In this document: one piece after another, positions 20,587-31,844 of the stretch
Layout: every line of letters begins with the position of its first letter
How positions within the stretch are numbered: the first letter of the stretch is position 1
Assembly: GCA_963210315.1 (NCBI GenBank)
Contig: OY723292.1
Location: forward strand, 930,001-994,000
Direction: 5' to 3'
Source: Rhynchopus euleeides
Lineage: Eukaryota > Euglenozoa > Diplonemea > Diplonemida > Diplonemidae
DNA: 64,000 nucleotides
Notes under the pieces: generated by a model
The model's input: only the letters and a program-made list of their open reading frames with translations
Databases searched by the model: none
What the model was told of the DNA's origin: nothing
Made by a program: the position numbers and the translations under genes

Positions 20587-20919
20587 TACCGTATACGTAA
20601 ATATTTTGGAACGTAAATATTATGGAACGTAAATATTTTGGAACGCTGGTGGGTTGGCGTTCCAGATTTTTTTCGTTCCATAATATTTACAGGGCTTTCT
20701 GCGACTCGGGGACTTGGACCAGGTGATCGGACGGCATACAGAGTCCCTGACGGGACCTACTCGTGCACTTTTCGCGCGATTCCTGACGCAAGCCGTCCTC
20801 ACCACCGAGTCCCCAACTGGCCCTGTAAATATTATGGAACGTAAATATTATGGAACGGACCGGCCAAAAATGGGCCCGTTCCATAATATTTACGTTCCAT
20901 AATATTTACGTATACGGTA
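20587..20919. mobile_element. 333-bp TA-flanked MITE, mirrored GGAACGTAAATATT ends
   Basis: Begins TACCGTATACGTAAATATT and ends with the inverse. Each end has two or three GGAACGTAAATATT copies. Inside, a second inverted pair (CAGGGC...ACTCGGGGACT with GAGTCCCCAACTGGCCCTG; 20691-20826) suggests nesting. Its first bases (TACCGTA) match the 497-bp family, but the rest does not. Confidence 0.85.
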
Positions 20920-21757
20920 GTACTATGTGTTCAGTAAGTTGTCACTATATAGTGGCAATTTATAGTGCACAAAATAGTGATCACTTTTTCATTAGCCCAC
21001 CGTGTCCAAAGCCTAACCCCCCCCCCCCTCTTCCTCACTTTTACTTCAGCTCTCCCCGACCCTCTTCCTCCAAACTAACTTGGGGGGGGGTCTTTTTTGT
21101 GCAGTGGTGCTGAGTAGTGCTTTGGTGAAAGCCAAAGAAACCGGCTTGCTTGTCACAGCGGAAGAGTTCAGTGGGAGGGGGGTGCCCCGCGCAGTGTGTT
21201 GTGAGAGAGTAACACGAAAGCACCGCTCGTGCGCACAAAGGAATCACCCAGACTCTTTTGACGTGTTTTCTCCTATTATTGTGAGGGGGGGGGGGGGGAA
21301 GCTCGCCGAAGAATGCACGGGCACAAAAGAAATTACCGACCCACCCTGCCTCAGCCCCTCTTCCCTCCCGGCATTCAGTGCTCCAAAAAAAAACGTGTGA
21401 CATTAACAAAAAAAAAGTAACCTAACCCACCCGTTCCTCAGCCCTGTGTGTTCCCACATCGGGTCTAGTCGAACGGGTCGTGCGATGCGTTTTCTTTTGA
21501 GCTCGACTTGATGTGTGGGAAGGTCGGAGTGTGGCCAAGCCGGATAGCGACACCAGCCCTTCTGACGAACTGCATCACACGGTCTGTGCCAGACGGAGCA
21601 CCCTCTCCCCCCCGCCCCCCACACACCTTCTGCCATGGGCAGACCGCGTTGCATGCCCGCGCACCATCGGTTTCAAGGATCATTTGGAGGGGATGTGGTG
21701 TTGGGATTGTCCGTGACTTCGCCGCACCGCACCACCCCCAGACACAGGCGACCAAAC
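20920..21757. other. Intergenic region upstream of the DUF4116 gene
   Basis: No gene. CATTAGCCCACCGTG at 20991-21005 matches the transposon-end motif seen at 9613 and 32764 (inverted). Runs of C (21019-21028) and G (21284-21297) occur. CACACCTTCTGCCATGGGCAG and CACCCCCAGACACAG before the ATG could serve as splice acceptors. Confidence 0.5.
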
Positions 21758-23926
21758 ATGTCTGCTGAAGCAATGGAGGTGTTCCTGAAGGACATGCTGT
21801 GTGGGGAGCAGCATGCGGTGCACATCAGGGAGGGCGACATGCCAATTCATCTCAAGGCAAAGGCACTCGATGTGGTGCTCGAGTCGCCTGCTGGCGCGCT
21901 TCCCGAAGACGTGGAGCTGTCGGTGGATGGGCACGTGCTCGATGGCAGCGCGCCTCTGTGCGGTGCTGCGGGTGTGTCGCAGGGGTGCTGCATCGGCGTG
22001 GTGCTGACAGGTGCGCGTTTCGTTAAGGTGTTGGAGAAGATGTATGACAACGCGGCTTGGTCGCGTGATGTTGACATGAATGCCATCCCTGTCTGGGCAC
22101 AGCGTGTACGTGATGTGGCGCTTGCAATGGTGCAGATTGACGGCCATGTGTTGCATCACCTGGATGAGTCATTCCGCAGCGACAAAGGCATTGTCACTGC
22201 TGCGGTGAGGCGGAACTTTGCACTTCAATACGCTTCCGAAGACCTGCGTGAGGATGAGGACTTAGTGCTTCTGGCTGCCATGTATTCAGACGATCTGGAG
22301 AATGTACCTCCTGCACTGCTCAGCAACAAACCCTTCGTCCTCACTCTTGTGCAGCGCTGGGGTTATGCACTCGAGCATGTCGATGCAACGCTGCAGGCCG
22401 ACAGGGAGGTGGTCATGGCAGCAGTCCAAAGCGCCGGCGAATCCCTAGAGTACGCCTGTGGCCCCCTCCGCGACGACAGGCACGTGGTGATGGCGGCAAG
22501 CCGTGGCTTCGAACATGCAAGTGCTGCAATGCGCAACGACAAGGATGTTGCTCTCCATGCCCTACGGACCCCTTCGTGGGGGAGTCCTGCTAGTGCTTCG
22601 GAGGCACTGCGCAACAACAGGGAGGTGATGCTGCATGCCGTGCGTCGTATGGGAAGCAACTTCAGACATGCATCTGCCGCACTGCGGGGCGACACAGAGT
22701 TCCAGCGCGAAGCTGTGATGTGGCACGGTGGTGCGTTGAAGCATGTACCCCAACGGGTGGGGCCGTGCCCAGATGGGTCGCTTCATCAAGACCGGGAAGT
22801 TATGCTTGCAGCAGTCGAGACCTACCCCTCTGCACTCGAACACGCCCACCCTTCCCTGCAGGGCGACAGGGAGGTGGTGCTTGCTGCAATGCGCAGCAGT
22901 GCGCTAACGGGTGGTTCCTGTGAACTGCACTCTGCACCCTCACACCTGAAACAGGACGAGGAGGTGGTGCTGGCAGGTGTGCGGCGTGCCCCGGCTGTAC
23001 TCAGTCAAGCAGACGACTCGCTCCGCGCCAACAGAGACTTCGTGCTGCAGTGTGTCAAGCTGCAGGGGTGTGCCTTGCAGTACGCCCACTCCTCCGTGCG
23101 TCGCGACAGGGAGGTGCAGCTTGCTGCGGTAGCACAGGATCCGGATGCCTTGCGGTACTGTGACGAGTCTATCCGCGGCAACAAGGAGGTGGTCCTCACA
23201 GCCGTGCGGAGGAACGGTGATACTTTGGGAGAGGCTTCGGACGACCTCCGCAAGGATGATGAGGTCATGCTTGCTGCAGTGAAGTCGTCGGTGGGGGCGC
23301 TGGACTATGCTGACGGGGCATTCTGCCTGGCATTCTGCAAGGACGAGGAGATGGTGCTCGCAGTAACGCGCAATGACGGGGAGGCTCTTTCCTTCGCAGA
23401 CCCTTCGTTCTGCAGCAACAGAGACTTCATGCTTGCAGCCGTGCGCAAGTGCGGGTGCGCTCTTCACTACGCCAGTGCTTCACTGTGCCGTGACAAGGAG
23501 CTTCAACTGGCGGCCGTCTTGCAGGACGGGAGGGCGCTGCTGTATGCCGACCCTTCACTGCGAAGCGACAGATCGGTTGTGCTTCAAGCGGCTCATGCGC
23601 ACGGCGATGCACTGCAGTTCGCTGACCCTGTGTTCTGTGGTGACGAGGAGGTGGTGCTCGCAGCCGTGTCGAATTGTGGCAGTGCGCTGCGCTTCGCCGA
23701 CCACACACTCTGGAACAAGCGTGAGGTGGTGCTGGCAGCTGTGCGCCAGGAGGGACGTGCCCTGAAGTACGCCCCCACAGCGCTGTGCTGCGACAAGGAG
23801 GTGGTGCTGGCGGCTGTGCGTGCCGACCCAGGTGCCTACATCCATGCGTCTGCCCCGCTGCGGCGGGACAGCGACGTCGTTGCTGCCGCCTTCCCTGAGC
23901 TGCAGGTGCATAAGAGACGCCACTGA
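21758..23926 (+). CDS. Ubiquitin-like domain plus DUF4116 repeat protein
   Basis: 722 residues from the ATG at 21758 (context ACCAAACATGT). The frame is open back to 21635, but that extension is low-complexity. Residues about 8-90 look ubiquitin-like (hydrophobic strands, then LPEDVELSVDGHVLDGSAPL in place of the usual ...LILDGKPL turn). From about residue 120 to 715 there are roughly a dozen DUF4116 repeats of about 48 residues, with the consensus D-x-E-V-V-L-A-A-V ... G-x-A-L-x-Y-A-x-x-x-L-x-x-D. DUF4116 proteins are expanded in several protists and have no assigned activity. Single exon, intact. Confidence 0.88.
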   Translation: MSAEAMEVFLKDMLCGEQHAVHIREGDMPIHLKAKALDVVLESPAGALPEDVELSVDGHVLDGSAPLCGAAGVSQGCCIGVVLTGARFVKVLEKMYDNAAWSRDVDMNAIPVWAQRVRDVALAMVQIDGHVLHHLDESFRSDKGIVTAAVRRNFALQYASEDLREDEDLVLLAAMYSDDLENVPPALLSNKPFVLTLVQRWGYALEHVDATLQADREVVMAAVQSAGESLEYACGPLRDDRHVVMAASRGFEHASAAMRNDKDVALHALRTPSWGSPASASEALRNNREVMLHAVRRMGSNFRHASAALRGDTEFQREAVMWHGGALKHVPQRVGPCPDGSLHQDREVMLAAVETYPSALEHAHPSLQGDREVVLAAMRSSALTGGSCELHSAPSHLKQDEEVVLAGVRRAPAVLSQADDSLRANRDFVLQCVKLQGCALQYAHSSVRRDREVQLAAVAQDPDALRYCDESIRGNKEVVLTAVRRNGDTLGEASDDLRKDDEVMLAAVKSSVGALDYADGAFCLAFCKDEEMVLAVTRNDGEALSFADPSFCSNRDFMLAAVRKCGCALHYASASLCRDKELQLAAVLQDGRALLYADPSLRSDRSVVLQAAHAHGDALQFADPVFCGDEEVVLAAVSNCGSALRFADHTLWNKREVVLAAVRQEGRALKYAPTALCCDKEVVLAAVRADPGAYIHASAPLRRDSDVVAAAFPELQVHKRRH

Positions 23927-25212
23927 ATCTGACCATCTGCCCGCCTCTGAGCCTGATGCTGACCCCACGGGAAATAGTGCAAAAATGGGGACGCATATGT
24001 ACTGAGTTCAGCCCGAAGGTGTTGGATTACTTGCCAGATTCGCTGAAGGCTGACGGCAAGGAAGCCCTTCATTCATGCTACCCGGAATACTCGCAAACCA
24101 TTGAACTATGTAACGTCACACCATATGAATCCACAGGGTGCTCTTTCGGTCTGTCCCTGGGGCACCTTGAACGAACTTCCTTTGGTGGGTTAGTGTTGAT
24201 TCAACTCAATACCAAGACAAGCTGGACAAAACACCTGTCCAAGCTGGAAGCTGTGGCAATGTGTGGTCCGAGCCACCCCCCCCCCCTCCTCCAGATGTCC
24301 CACTTGTTCTGCATTTGCCCTGCGTATATTTGTGCAGGAGTGCTTCCGACGACCCTGCTTCCTTTGTGTGTCTAGTTCTCTCGTGTTCACATGTGCTTCA
24401 ACACCAACGCATCAAGAAAAAGCGCAGAACGGGCGCAGTGACACTTTCCTTTGCCGGTTCAGAAATGTTTCTGCCGATGGATCTTCTTCAACCTTGTGGG
24501 GAATGAGGTCTACTTTGCAAGGGAGAAGCAACCTCCATTTTCTTGACTGTTCCCACACGGCACGGCAGCACCAGGCGTCCTCTCCGTTATCATTCTTGGT
24601 AGATTTTACACACTCGCCCGGCGGACTGTTCTTTCCGTCTTCATCGCGCGGAACTGCTTCTCAGACATGCCATCCGGTGCTGGCGCCTGTATACTACGAG
24701 GTCAACCACAGACTTTTATTTCTTTGGCCGCGTGGGCGGAACCTGTACAGCGCGGGCAGCCCGTGCACCACGCGATCCCTCCTACCACCTGGCGGAAGCT
24801 ACGGGGGGTCCTTAGCTGCAGCTTCGGGTGCGGGCTCCCCGTCAGCTTCAGTTCTTGGCCTCATCGGCACTGTCCCCGACATAGATCTTCTCCAGCTCCG
24901 CCGCAAGCCTCCTCAGGGCCAATCTCTTCTCGATCTTCACCCGCTCCTCGCCAGCGACCGCCCGAAATTAAACTAAAGGGCAGCCTCTCGTGGCCACTCG
25001 TTAGGCATATCACCCGTTACTCCGCCCGTCAGAAAACTCACGCGCATCACCCCACCCACACACAGGGCCGCCCCCCACCCCACCCCACCCCACCCCACCC
25101 CCTCTTGCCCCCCCCGGCAGGATTTGATGCCCCCAGGCGGTGGCAGCCCGAGCCTGCCGGGACTGCTGCGTGCGCGACTCCACCACCACCACCCCCCTTC
25201 CGCCACCATCAG
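23927..25212. other. Intergenic region
   Basis: No convincing gene. The frame of the following gene is open from 24667, but this part is Pro/His low-complexity and lacks domain features. C-rich runs occur at 24277-24290 and 25070-25105. CTTGCCCCCCCCGGCAG ending at about 25120 is an acceptor-like tract 92 nt before the next ATG. Confidence 0.5.
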
Positions 25213-26619
25213 ATGTCTCAGCTGCTGCGCGAAGGGGTGATCAGGCTCCACAAGACCGCATCACTCTGGGACGCCGGCGCCGGCAACACCGACCCTGCCT
25301 CGCGGGACCTGCAGGCCTGCGTGCAGTGCCTGGCAGAGCTGGTCGGCACCGAAGGGGAGGCAGAATCCGCCTTCGGCGATGACACCGACTTCTGGGCCGA
25401 CCGCTGCCCACGGGAGGTGTCCGACGCAATGCGCCGCCTCCCCGTCAGCCTTGCGGAGGCACGGTGGCACGACGCCCTCTGCGAGGCTGTGACGGTGCGT
25501 GCCCTCCACCTCATCCGCATCACCGCCTGCCTGTCGAAGAGCGATGAGTACAGCTCCTTCCCGCCGCACCCTGTCCCCATGGCTTGCATGCCCCCCCCGG
25601 CGTCGCCCTCCGACAGGCTTGGTGTGCACGCAGAGGTTTTCACCGACGCCAACACGTCGTGGTCGGAGTTTGCACTTTGCATCGCAGTGGAGTCGACATG
25701 TACCGTGACCCTCCTGAGACCCAGCGCGAAGCTGACCTCCGGAGTCGTCTCCACCCACCCCTTCCTCAAGCAAAGGCAGGTCGCCCCAGGGAAGATTGAG
25801 GTGACGACTCCCCACAGAGTGCATGTGTTGGTGTCGGGGAGGGTGCGCGACACAGGGCATACGACGCTGCGTATCGCGGAGAGGTGCCTGCCGCGGTATG
25901 GCCCTGCGGGGAAGGCGGGGCGGAGCGTGCTGCAGAGCTACGTCAGCCACGCGCTGCTGCTGCGGAAGGAGGAGGTAGAGGTGGAGCACGGGGGTGGCGC
26001 GCTCGCCACCGTCAGCTTTCCCAACTCGGGGGAGCCGGACAAGCTGCAGGCGCGGCTGCTGGCGCACCGCACGGAGGTGTGGGAGGAGCGGTGGGAGTCT
26101 GCTGCAGGGGAGCCCGATGCGCGGATCGAGTTTCCCTCGCGGCCCGCCGTCAACCTGGCGCTGTCGGGGCGGTCCGGCGTGTCGGCCGGAGTGGCGGACG
26201 AGGTGTTGCGGCAGCGCATCGCACGAATCCTCCTGAGGCAGCAGGCAGCCGGTGGCGCTTCGAGCGGTGCGACCGCGGCGTGGCAGCGTGAGCTGGTGTC
26301 GGCTGTGATGGAACAGGGGGGCCGTTCCGCGTTCTGCGACGAGGTGCTGTGGTGTGCCGCAGCGGGGTCTGTCGACGTGTCGGATTCCAACGAGTTCGGA
26401 TCTCTGGTGGAGTCGTGCGCTCGGGAGATGCACGTTGCGAATGTGCGCCCGATGTCGCCTCTGCCGCATAAGAGGCACCGCCTCTTTGACACCGCACAGC
26501 AGCACCCGCTCCGCATCGCAGCGCTGGCGCTGAACGCAGCCCTGCTCCGTGCCTTGCCCCTCGTGGATCCTGCGACGGCGCAGAACCTCGGCGCCGTGTC
26601 GCCCCCCAGCTTAGGCTGA
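25213..26619 (+). CDS. Unrecognised protein, possibly a HERC-like fragment
   Basis: 468 residues from the ATG at 25213 (MSQLLREGVIRLHK). The frame continues upstream, but codon use and composition change there. The body is acidic to neutral and well folded by pattern. The C-terminal segment HPLRIAALALNAALLRALPL then VD recalls the helical stretch that precedes the HECT catalytic domain in HERC-type ubiquitin ligases (R-x-R-F-A-L-x-x-x-F-N ... L-P-L-I-D). No HECT domain follows before the stop at 26619. The assignment is tentative; it may be a truncated or split gene, or an unrelated protein. Confidence 0.55.
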   Translation: MSQLLREGVIRLHKTASLWDAGAGNTDPASRDLQACVQCLAELVGTEGEAESAFGDDTDFWADRCPREVSDAMRRLPVSLAEARWHDALCEAVTVRALHLIRITACLSKSDEYSSFPPHPVPMACMPPPASPSDRLGVHAEVFTDANTSWSEFALCIAVESTCTVTLLRPSAKLTSGVVSTHPFLKQRQVAPGKIEVTTPHRVHVLVSGRVRDTGHTTLRIAERCLPRYGPAGKAGRSVLQSYVSHALLLRKEEVEVEHGGGALATVSFPNSGEPDKLQARLLAHRTEVWEERWESAAGEPDARIEFPSRPAVNLALSGRSGVSAGVADEVLRQRIARILLRQQAAGGASSGATAAWQRELVSAVMEQGGRSAFCDEVLWCAAAGSVDVSDSNEFGSLVESCAREMHVANVRPMSPLPHKRHRLFDTAQQHPLRIAALALNAALLRALPLVDPATAQNLGAVSPPSLG

Positions 26620-27616
26620 GGTGGGCGGTTGTGTGCTGTATATTCTCATTCGAATCGCTGTGTCTGCTTCTCTGTTCTAAAAAGTGTGTGCTGCTAGACT
26701 ATTCCCCCAGGAGGAGTGCCTTTCAATTCCACGAGGGACAGCGGTGCTGGGTGGCGCTCCGCCGACCGCCTGGCTTGTTGCCCTCTGTCGCCTGCTCTCC
26801 TCCCGCCCTGCGTGGCGTGCGTATGCCGCGCGAAGTTCAGCCACTCGATGAGACGAGGTGTCCACATGGCTCTTTAGGCTTGCCCACACCAGCCAGCCCA
26901 TTTTGTAGTACAATAGATGGATGCCTTCTTGTCGAGGCAATGTCCTTCACGACGAATGTGGGATATGGGAAGTCCCAATCATCCATGGAGAAGTGTAGAT
27001 GGGAGGCCAGCCTCGGTGGGTTTTTTCAGAAATCGGGCTTCGCCCCACGTTGCGGAAACTAGATGTGCCGGGGGGTGGCCCCACCGCGGGGCTCGCCCGG
27101 TCTGGCGAGGGTCATGAGATGTGTTCAGATACGCACAGCGTGGCTGTCGGTTCGGCAGCAGCGGAGTAGAGCAACATGTCGTCTGCCCCATGGCGCCCCG
27201 CACCACCCCTCCCTTTGGAAGGTCGTCCTTTGCATTTCTGTGCTTCCCGCCTTTCATGCCACATTGTGTTCCCAGCCTCATATGTTGCAAGCAGCTCACG
27301 TCTGCCCTTCACCCACACCAGACTTGTTTAGGGGTCTGGTTGACGGTTTGTTTTGTGTTTGGCGCACAAACAACAGCCTTATCGGTTCTGTGCGCTCAAC
27401 AAAAAAGCAGCCCGGAAGTGTTCTTTCCACAGTTGCTGGGCAGGGTGTCTACAGTAAAGCGAAAGGAGTACGACCTCTGGTTGCAGAGGTTCGAAAGCCC
27501 CATGAAGTCTGTTCTGGGCCTATCCAGAGAGGCCACCTGCACTGGCAACACACACTTCACACTGCATCCCTGAACCCAGGCTGGCGTAACCCACAGGCAG
27601 AGGAGGCCGTGGGATC
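26620..27616. other. Intergenic region
   Basis: No convincing gene. Several short frames on both strands lack domain features. CTTGCAACCCGC-type motifs and TTTGGCGCACAAACAAC (about 27358), a word also found near 55480, suggest old repeats. Confidence 0.5.
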
Positions 27617-29086
27617 ATGTATAAGGATTTTATGGGCGTGGGTGCCCAGCAGCAGCAGCAGCAGATGCTGTCGCGTGTGGTGTTCAGAGAACCTGGCAAC
27701 GACACCCATCACGGAGGCTTGATCGAGATCTATGCCGTGGGGCAGAATACCTGCGAGTACACAAAGGACGGGCAGAAGCGCCCGCCCTTCACGACGGCGC
27801 AGTACAACCTGCCTGTGGGTGACCACCTCTACCTGCCCGAGATCGAGAAGGCCATCAGCGTCCCTCTTCCCGACTATGCCGACACGCTGGAGCAGATCCG
27901 GGAGCTGTTCGAGACGACGGGTGTCCACCACAACATCCAGCGCAAGGAGAGTGTCGGGTCGTACGGCATGTCGGGGAGGCACCAGCAACACCAACAGCAG
28001 CAGCAGCAGCAGCCTCAGCAGCACTCGCAGCACGCAGCGCCCACTGGGGGTGCCCACGGGCAGTACGGCCTTAGTTCGCAGCAGCACCACTCGTTCGCCC
28101 GGCAGAAGCAGCAGCAGCAGCAGCAAGGCTACCCTGGGAGCTACGCACAGCAGGGCCAAGGGCAGTCCTTCGGGCACATGCAGCAGCAGGCACCCCAACA
28201 GCACCAGCACCAGCACCAGCAGCGCGGCCAGCAGGCAAGGATGCCTGGGGGCTACCGGCAGGGCGCCTTCCCACAGCTCGGCGGTGGGGACTACGGGCAG
28301 GGGAAGAGCTTCGCACAGCAGCAGAGGCAGGGCCAGCACCAGCAGCATCAACAGCACCAACATCACCAACAGCATCAGCACCAGCAGTACAGCAACGCCC
28401 CCTTCATGTCAGGCCTGGGCCCGCAGGGAAAACAGCAGCAGCAGCAGCAGAGGCACGTGATGCGGCAGCCCGTGCAGCAGCAGCACCAGCAGAAGCCCCC
28501 TCAGCAGCAGCAGCAGCAGCCGCAGGACCAGCTGCTGCAGCGGCTGCAGCAGCAGCACAGCCAGGAGCCCCCCCTGTCGCGGCCCTGGAAGATGATGCCG
28601 CAGGAGGCTGCAGAGGACAGCTGGCAGCACGACCCTGGCCAGCGGGCGCAGGATGCAGCACACCACGTGTCACACCTGCTGGATGCAGCGGAGGCGCAGT
28701 ACCCGCCGGCGGTGCAGCCGCCCCCCCAGCAGCAGCAGCAGCACGTGCCCCAGCAACCACAGCCGCCCGCGGGTCAGCCCGACTACGCAGCACAGCACCA
28801 CGCCCCGCAGCAGCCGCAGCGCCATGTGGACCCCGGTGTCGTCGGGCCTGCGCCCCCAGCGCCGGCGCCATCAGAGGAGTACCGAGGGCACGACGCGGCC
28901 CCTTCCGGCCCCCAGCAGCAGCTCTACCACAGCATCCCGCCGACAGCTGCAGCCCCTACACCTCCTGCGCACCCGCCGTCCCCGCCGCCGCCGGCGATCC
29001 TGTCGGACTTCATGCTGGTGATCCCTGAGGAAGCGGCCCTCATGTCCTTGGTGGAGGAGCGCCCGCGGAAAGGCCTTCCCCGATAG
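27617..29086 (+). CDS. Gln-rich protein with short conserved-looking N-terminal domain
   Basis: 489 residues. Residues about 16-110 look folded (LSRVVFREPGNDTHHGGLIE, then DGQKRPPFTTAQYNLPVGDH). The rest is dominated by poly-Gln and Gln/His tracts encoded largely by CAG with interspersed CAA and CAC, then a Pro-rich part and a hydrophobic end (LSDFMLVIPEEAALMSLVEE). Gln-rich tails commonly mediate condensate formation or transcriptional co-activation, but nothing here proves either. CAG tracts are prone to length change. Confidence 0.75.
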   Translation: MYKDFMGVGAQQQQQQMLSRVVFREPGNDTHHGGLIEIYAVGQNTCEYTKDGQKRPPFTTAQYNLPVGDHLYLPEIEKAISVPLPDYADTLEQIRELFETTGVHHNIQRKESVGSYGMSGRHQQHQQQQQQQPQQHSQHAAPTGGAHGQYGLSSQQHHSFARQKQQQQQQGYPGSYAQQGQGQSFGHMQQQAPQQHQHQHQQRGQQARMPGGYRQGAFPQLGGGDYGQGKSFAQQQRQGQHQQHQQHQHHQQHQHQQYSNAPFMSGLGPQGKQQQQQQRHVMRQPVQQQHQQKPPQQQQQQPQDQLLQRLQQQHSQEPPLSRPWKMMPQEAAEDSWQHDPGQRAQDAAHHVSHLLDAAEAQYPPAVQPPPQQQQQHVPQQPQPPAGQPDYAAQHHAPQQPQRHVDPGVVGPAPPAPAPSEEYRGHDAAPSGPQQQLYHSIPPTAAAPTPPAHPPSPPPPAILSDFMLVIPEEAALMSLVEERPRKGLPR

Positions 29087-29229
29087 CAAACTAAAAGGGG
29101 GTGAAGAACACACCTTTATTTTTTGCTACCTACCCCCCCCCCCCGTGTTTAAGTCCCCTATCCATATGATGTGTTTAAGTCCCCTCGGCGGCCAATTTTC
29201 CCGAAGGGACTTAAACACCCCGGTCTAGT

Positions 29230-29935
29230 AGTTTGGTTGGGGGGCATTTTTTCTCGATTTTTCCAGGTGTCCGTTGGCGGACCACCAGGATGTGAGGCAC
29301 GTGTGGAGGCCAGGGAGGGAGCCTGGGGGCTTCGGATACCCGCACGTGGCCCGGACTGCCCCGCAGGGGGCAGTCCGGGTCACGTCGCTCGTCCTCATCC
29401 ACAGCCTCGCTGTGTGCGATGCAGGTCGTGCGCCAGCCCCTCTTGTCGCACTGGAGTCGGGAATCAATTCTGCGGCACAGCGGGGCTGCTAGCAGTGGCG
29501 AGGGCCGCAGTGTGCCAGTGCTCAGCGCCCTCGGATCCCCACGCCACCCATACTGCCACCCCCCAGCTGGCCCCGCCTGAGCACCCGCCGTGTGTCCCGT
29601 CTCCCAGGGGAGAACGTCGGTTGGCCCAGGGGACATGCCATCTTCCATGGGACATCTAGCGGAAAGCTTGACACCTCCCAGGCTAGCATCAACCCCTGAG
29701 GCACGACATCTCTTGCACTTCAGGCCCCCTTGGGTTGCTTGCCCTGCAGCTTTGGCAGCCTGACCACCCCAAGTCAGTGGTTATGGGCAGTGCTTGGCAG
29801 AGTAGGGTGGCCCTGAAGCAGTGTGAGAGGCAAAGGGTTTTGAGGCCCCAGCACTCAGGTCCCCAGAATCTGTCCAGATGTGCCTCGGAATCGATATAAT
29901 ACGGCCTCTCCCCGGTTCCCTCAGGAAACAGGTGG
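29230..29935. other. Interior of the outer element, no gene recognised
   Basis: Short frames only. CGGACTGCCCCGCAGGGGGC with its mirror GCAGTCCG forms a local hairpin near 29352-29378. Confidence 0.5.
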
Positions 29936-30011
29936 CAGGCGTGTTTAAGTCCCCTCCGATGTGTTTAAGTCCCCTTGGCCCCGATTTTGACGTTTGGATA
30001 CACGGTGGGAT

Positions 30012-30508
30012 CTTGTAAATTTTACATGTAAAAATACCGATTTTTACATGTATTATACATGTATAATACTTGCATGTCAACTATTATACATGTATAATAC
30101 ATGTAAATGCCTGAAATATACATGTAAAATACATGTATATCAAGCAAAAATACATGTATAATAGTTGCATGTCAACTATTATACATGTATTTTTACTTGA
30201 TATACATGTATTTTACATGTATATTTCATGCATTTACATGTATTTTACATGTATAATACTTGTCATACAAGTATTATACATGTAAAATACTTGCACGACA
30301 AGTAAAATACATGTATAATACTTGCATGACAAGTAAAATACTTGCATGCAAGTAAAATACATGTATTTTACTTGCATGCAAGTATTTTACTTGTCATGCA
30401 AGTATTTTACATGTATAATACTTGCATGACAAGTATTATACATGTAAAATACATGTAAATGCATGAAATATACATGTAAAATACATGTATATCAAGTAAA
30501 AATACATG
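30012..30508. repeat. TACATGTATAATACTTGCATG palindromic array
   Basis: About 500 bp made almost only of TACATGTA, TATAATACTTGCATG and ATATACATGTAAAA words in both orientations. Nearly every 20-bp stretch has its inverse nearby, so the strand can fold into many hairpins. Confidence 0.9.
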
Positions 30509-30777
30509 TACCGTAAACAGAATACCGTAAACAGAATAAATCTGGACCGTAAGAAGTCCTGGACGTAATAATGCTGGACCGTAAAAATTCTGGACCCCGG
30601 GGGTCCAAACCGATTGGACCTTTTTTCCGGTCCAGAGTGGTTTGCTGTTCCCCCCCAAGATCACCGGGTTTCTGGTCCCGCGGGAAGCGTTCACAAGCGT
30701 GAACGGGACTTCCCCAGCCCCCTTGACCCCCACGAGTGGGGGTCTGAACCCCACTATCGGGGGTCGTATGGGCACCA

Positions 30778-31844
30778 TTAACCCTTTTCCGACCACGGGG
30801 GGGTTAATTAATTTTCGAGATTTCGGGTTTCACACCGCGATCGTGAGTAAGTTGGACGTATTTTGGTGTTTTTCAAGATTTCTTTTGATGGTGAAATCGG
30901 TTGTCGCAATTATATTCAAGACAACCAAACAAAGTCCCCGGAAAATTATTTTTTCCATTTTCCCGGCAGTGACAAAGTGCACACCGTGAAAACACCCTGA
31001 AATCCTGAAAAAATCGCGTGTGGCCTTGGCAACCCAAATATATTGGGTATCTGGAACCCACTCAGGGCCTACTGTTGCTTTCTCGAGCACAGTTGTCAAA
31101 ACCCTACTCTCGGTGGCCAAACAATCGCCAAATGGTGGAGTTCAAAGCATGTTACTGCTGATCGCAAAAACCAAAGATTTTTGAGGGTTTTCCAGGGTAC
31201 GTATATGCCGGCTATATAGGGGCCTATACAGGTGGGTGGTCGGTGTGGGTGGGGGGGGCCAACTTGACCTCTGCCGTCCAGTGGGACGGAACAACGTCTT
31301 TTTTAAAAAAAATTGTTGTCGTGAAATGCGCTGTTCGTGCCATGTTCGAGACTGCCAGGGTTGTTGAACAAAAATATTTCCCTCCCTTGACAAACGCGAA
31401 AGCCAAGTCCCTGGTTAATTAGCATTCCTGGTCATGGGGTCTGGGTGTCGTCACCCCCCCCCACCGGGCCACTTTCAGCCTCACGAATCCGTGCGAAGCG
31501 GCGATTTTCGGACAGATTCAGCCCAGAACAATTCCAGGGGAAAAAAATCGATCAAAAAGTTCAAGTTCGCAACATGTTACTTGGTCTTGACATTTTTTTC
31601 TCGTTTTTCCAAAAAATGACCAAAAACCAGAATTCTCGGATTTTCGTGTTTTCCCCTCCGGCGGGAACATGAATTCTGTAAACCAACATGTCCAAACACG
31701 CATGTTCGTGGAATATTTTTCACCAGCCCTTTTCACCATAAAAAGAAATCTTCAAAAAGGTGGCATTCGAAGGAACTTACCTCCCAACCCCAATTTTTTT
31801 GCATTAACCACGCATATATGCGTGGTTAGTCGGGAAAGGGTTAA
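30778..31844. mobile_element. piggyBac-like non-autonomous element, TTAA flanked
   Basis: TTAACCCTTTTCCGACCACG at the left and the inverse of TTAACCCTTTCCCGACTAAC at the right, each with TTAA, the exact target preference of piggyBac. The uninterrupted sibling sequence at 9205-9225 shows the pre-insertion context. 1059 bp inside, no transposase frame. It shares TTTTTCAAGATTTCTTTT-ATGGTG blocks with the element at 40767-42142, so the two are related. Confidence 0.85.
31805..31828. repeat. 24-bp perfect palindrome at the piggyBac-like right end
   Basis: TAACCACGCATA followed directly by its inverse, just inside the terminal repeat. Confidence 0.9.

Noticed and set aside
27063..27722. 219-codon + strand frame
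   Set aside because: Overlaps the start of the Gln-rich gene in another frame and has no recognisable fold.
30012..30508. Regular array considered as CRISPR
   Set aside because: Units are palindromic and contiguous with no unique spacers, and the genome is eukaryotic.
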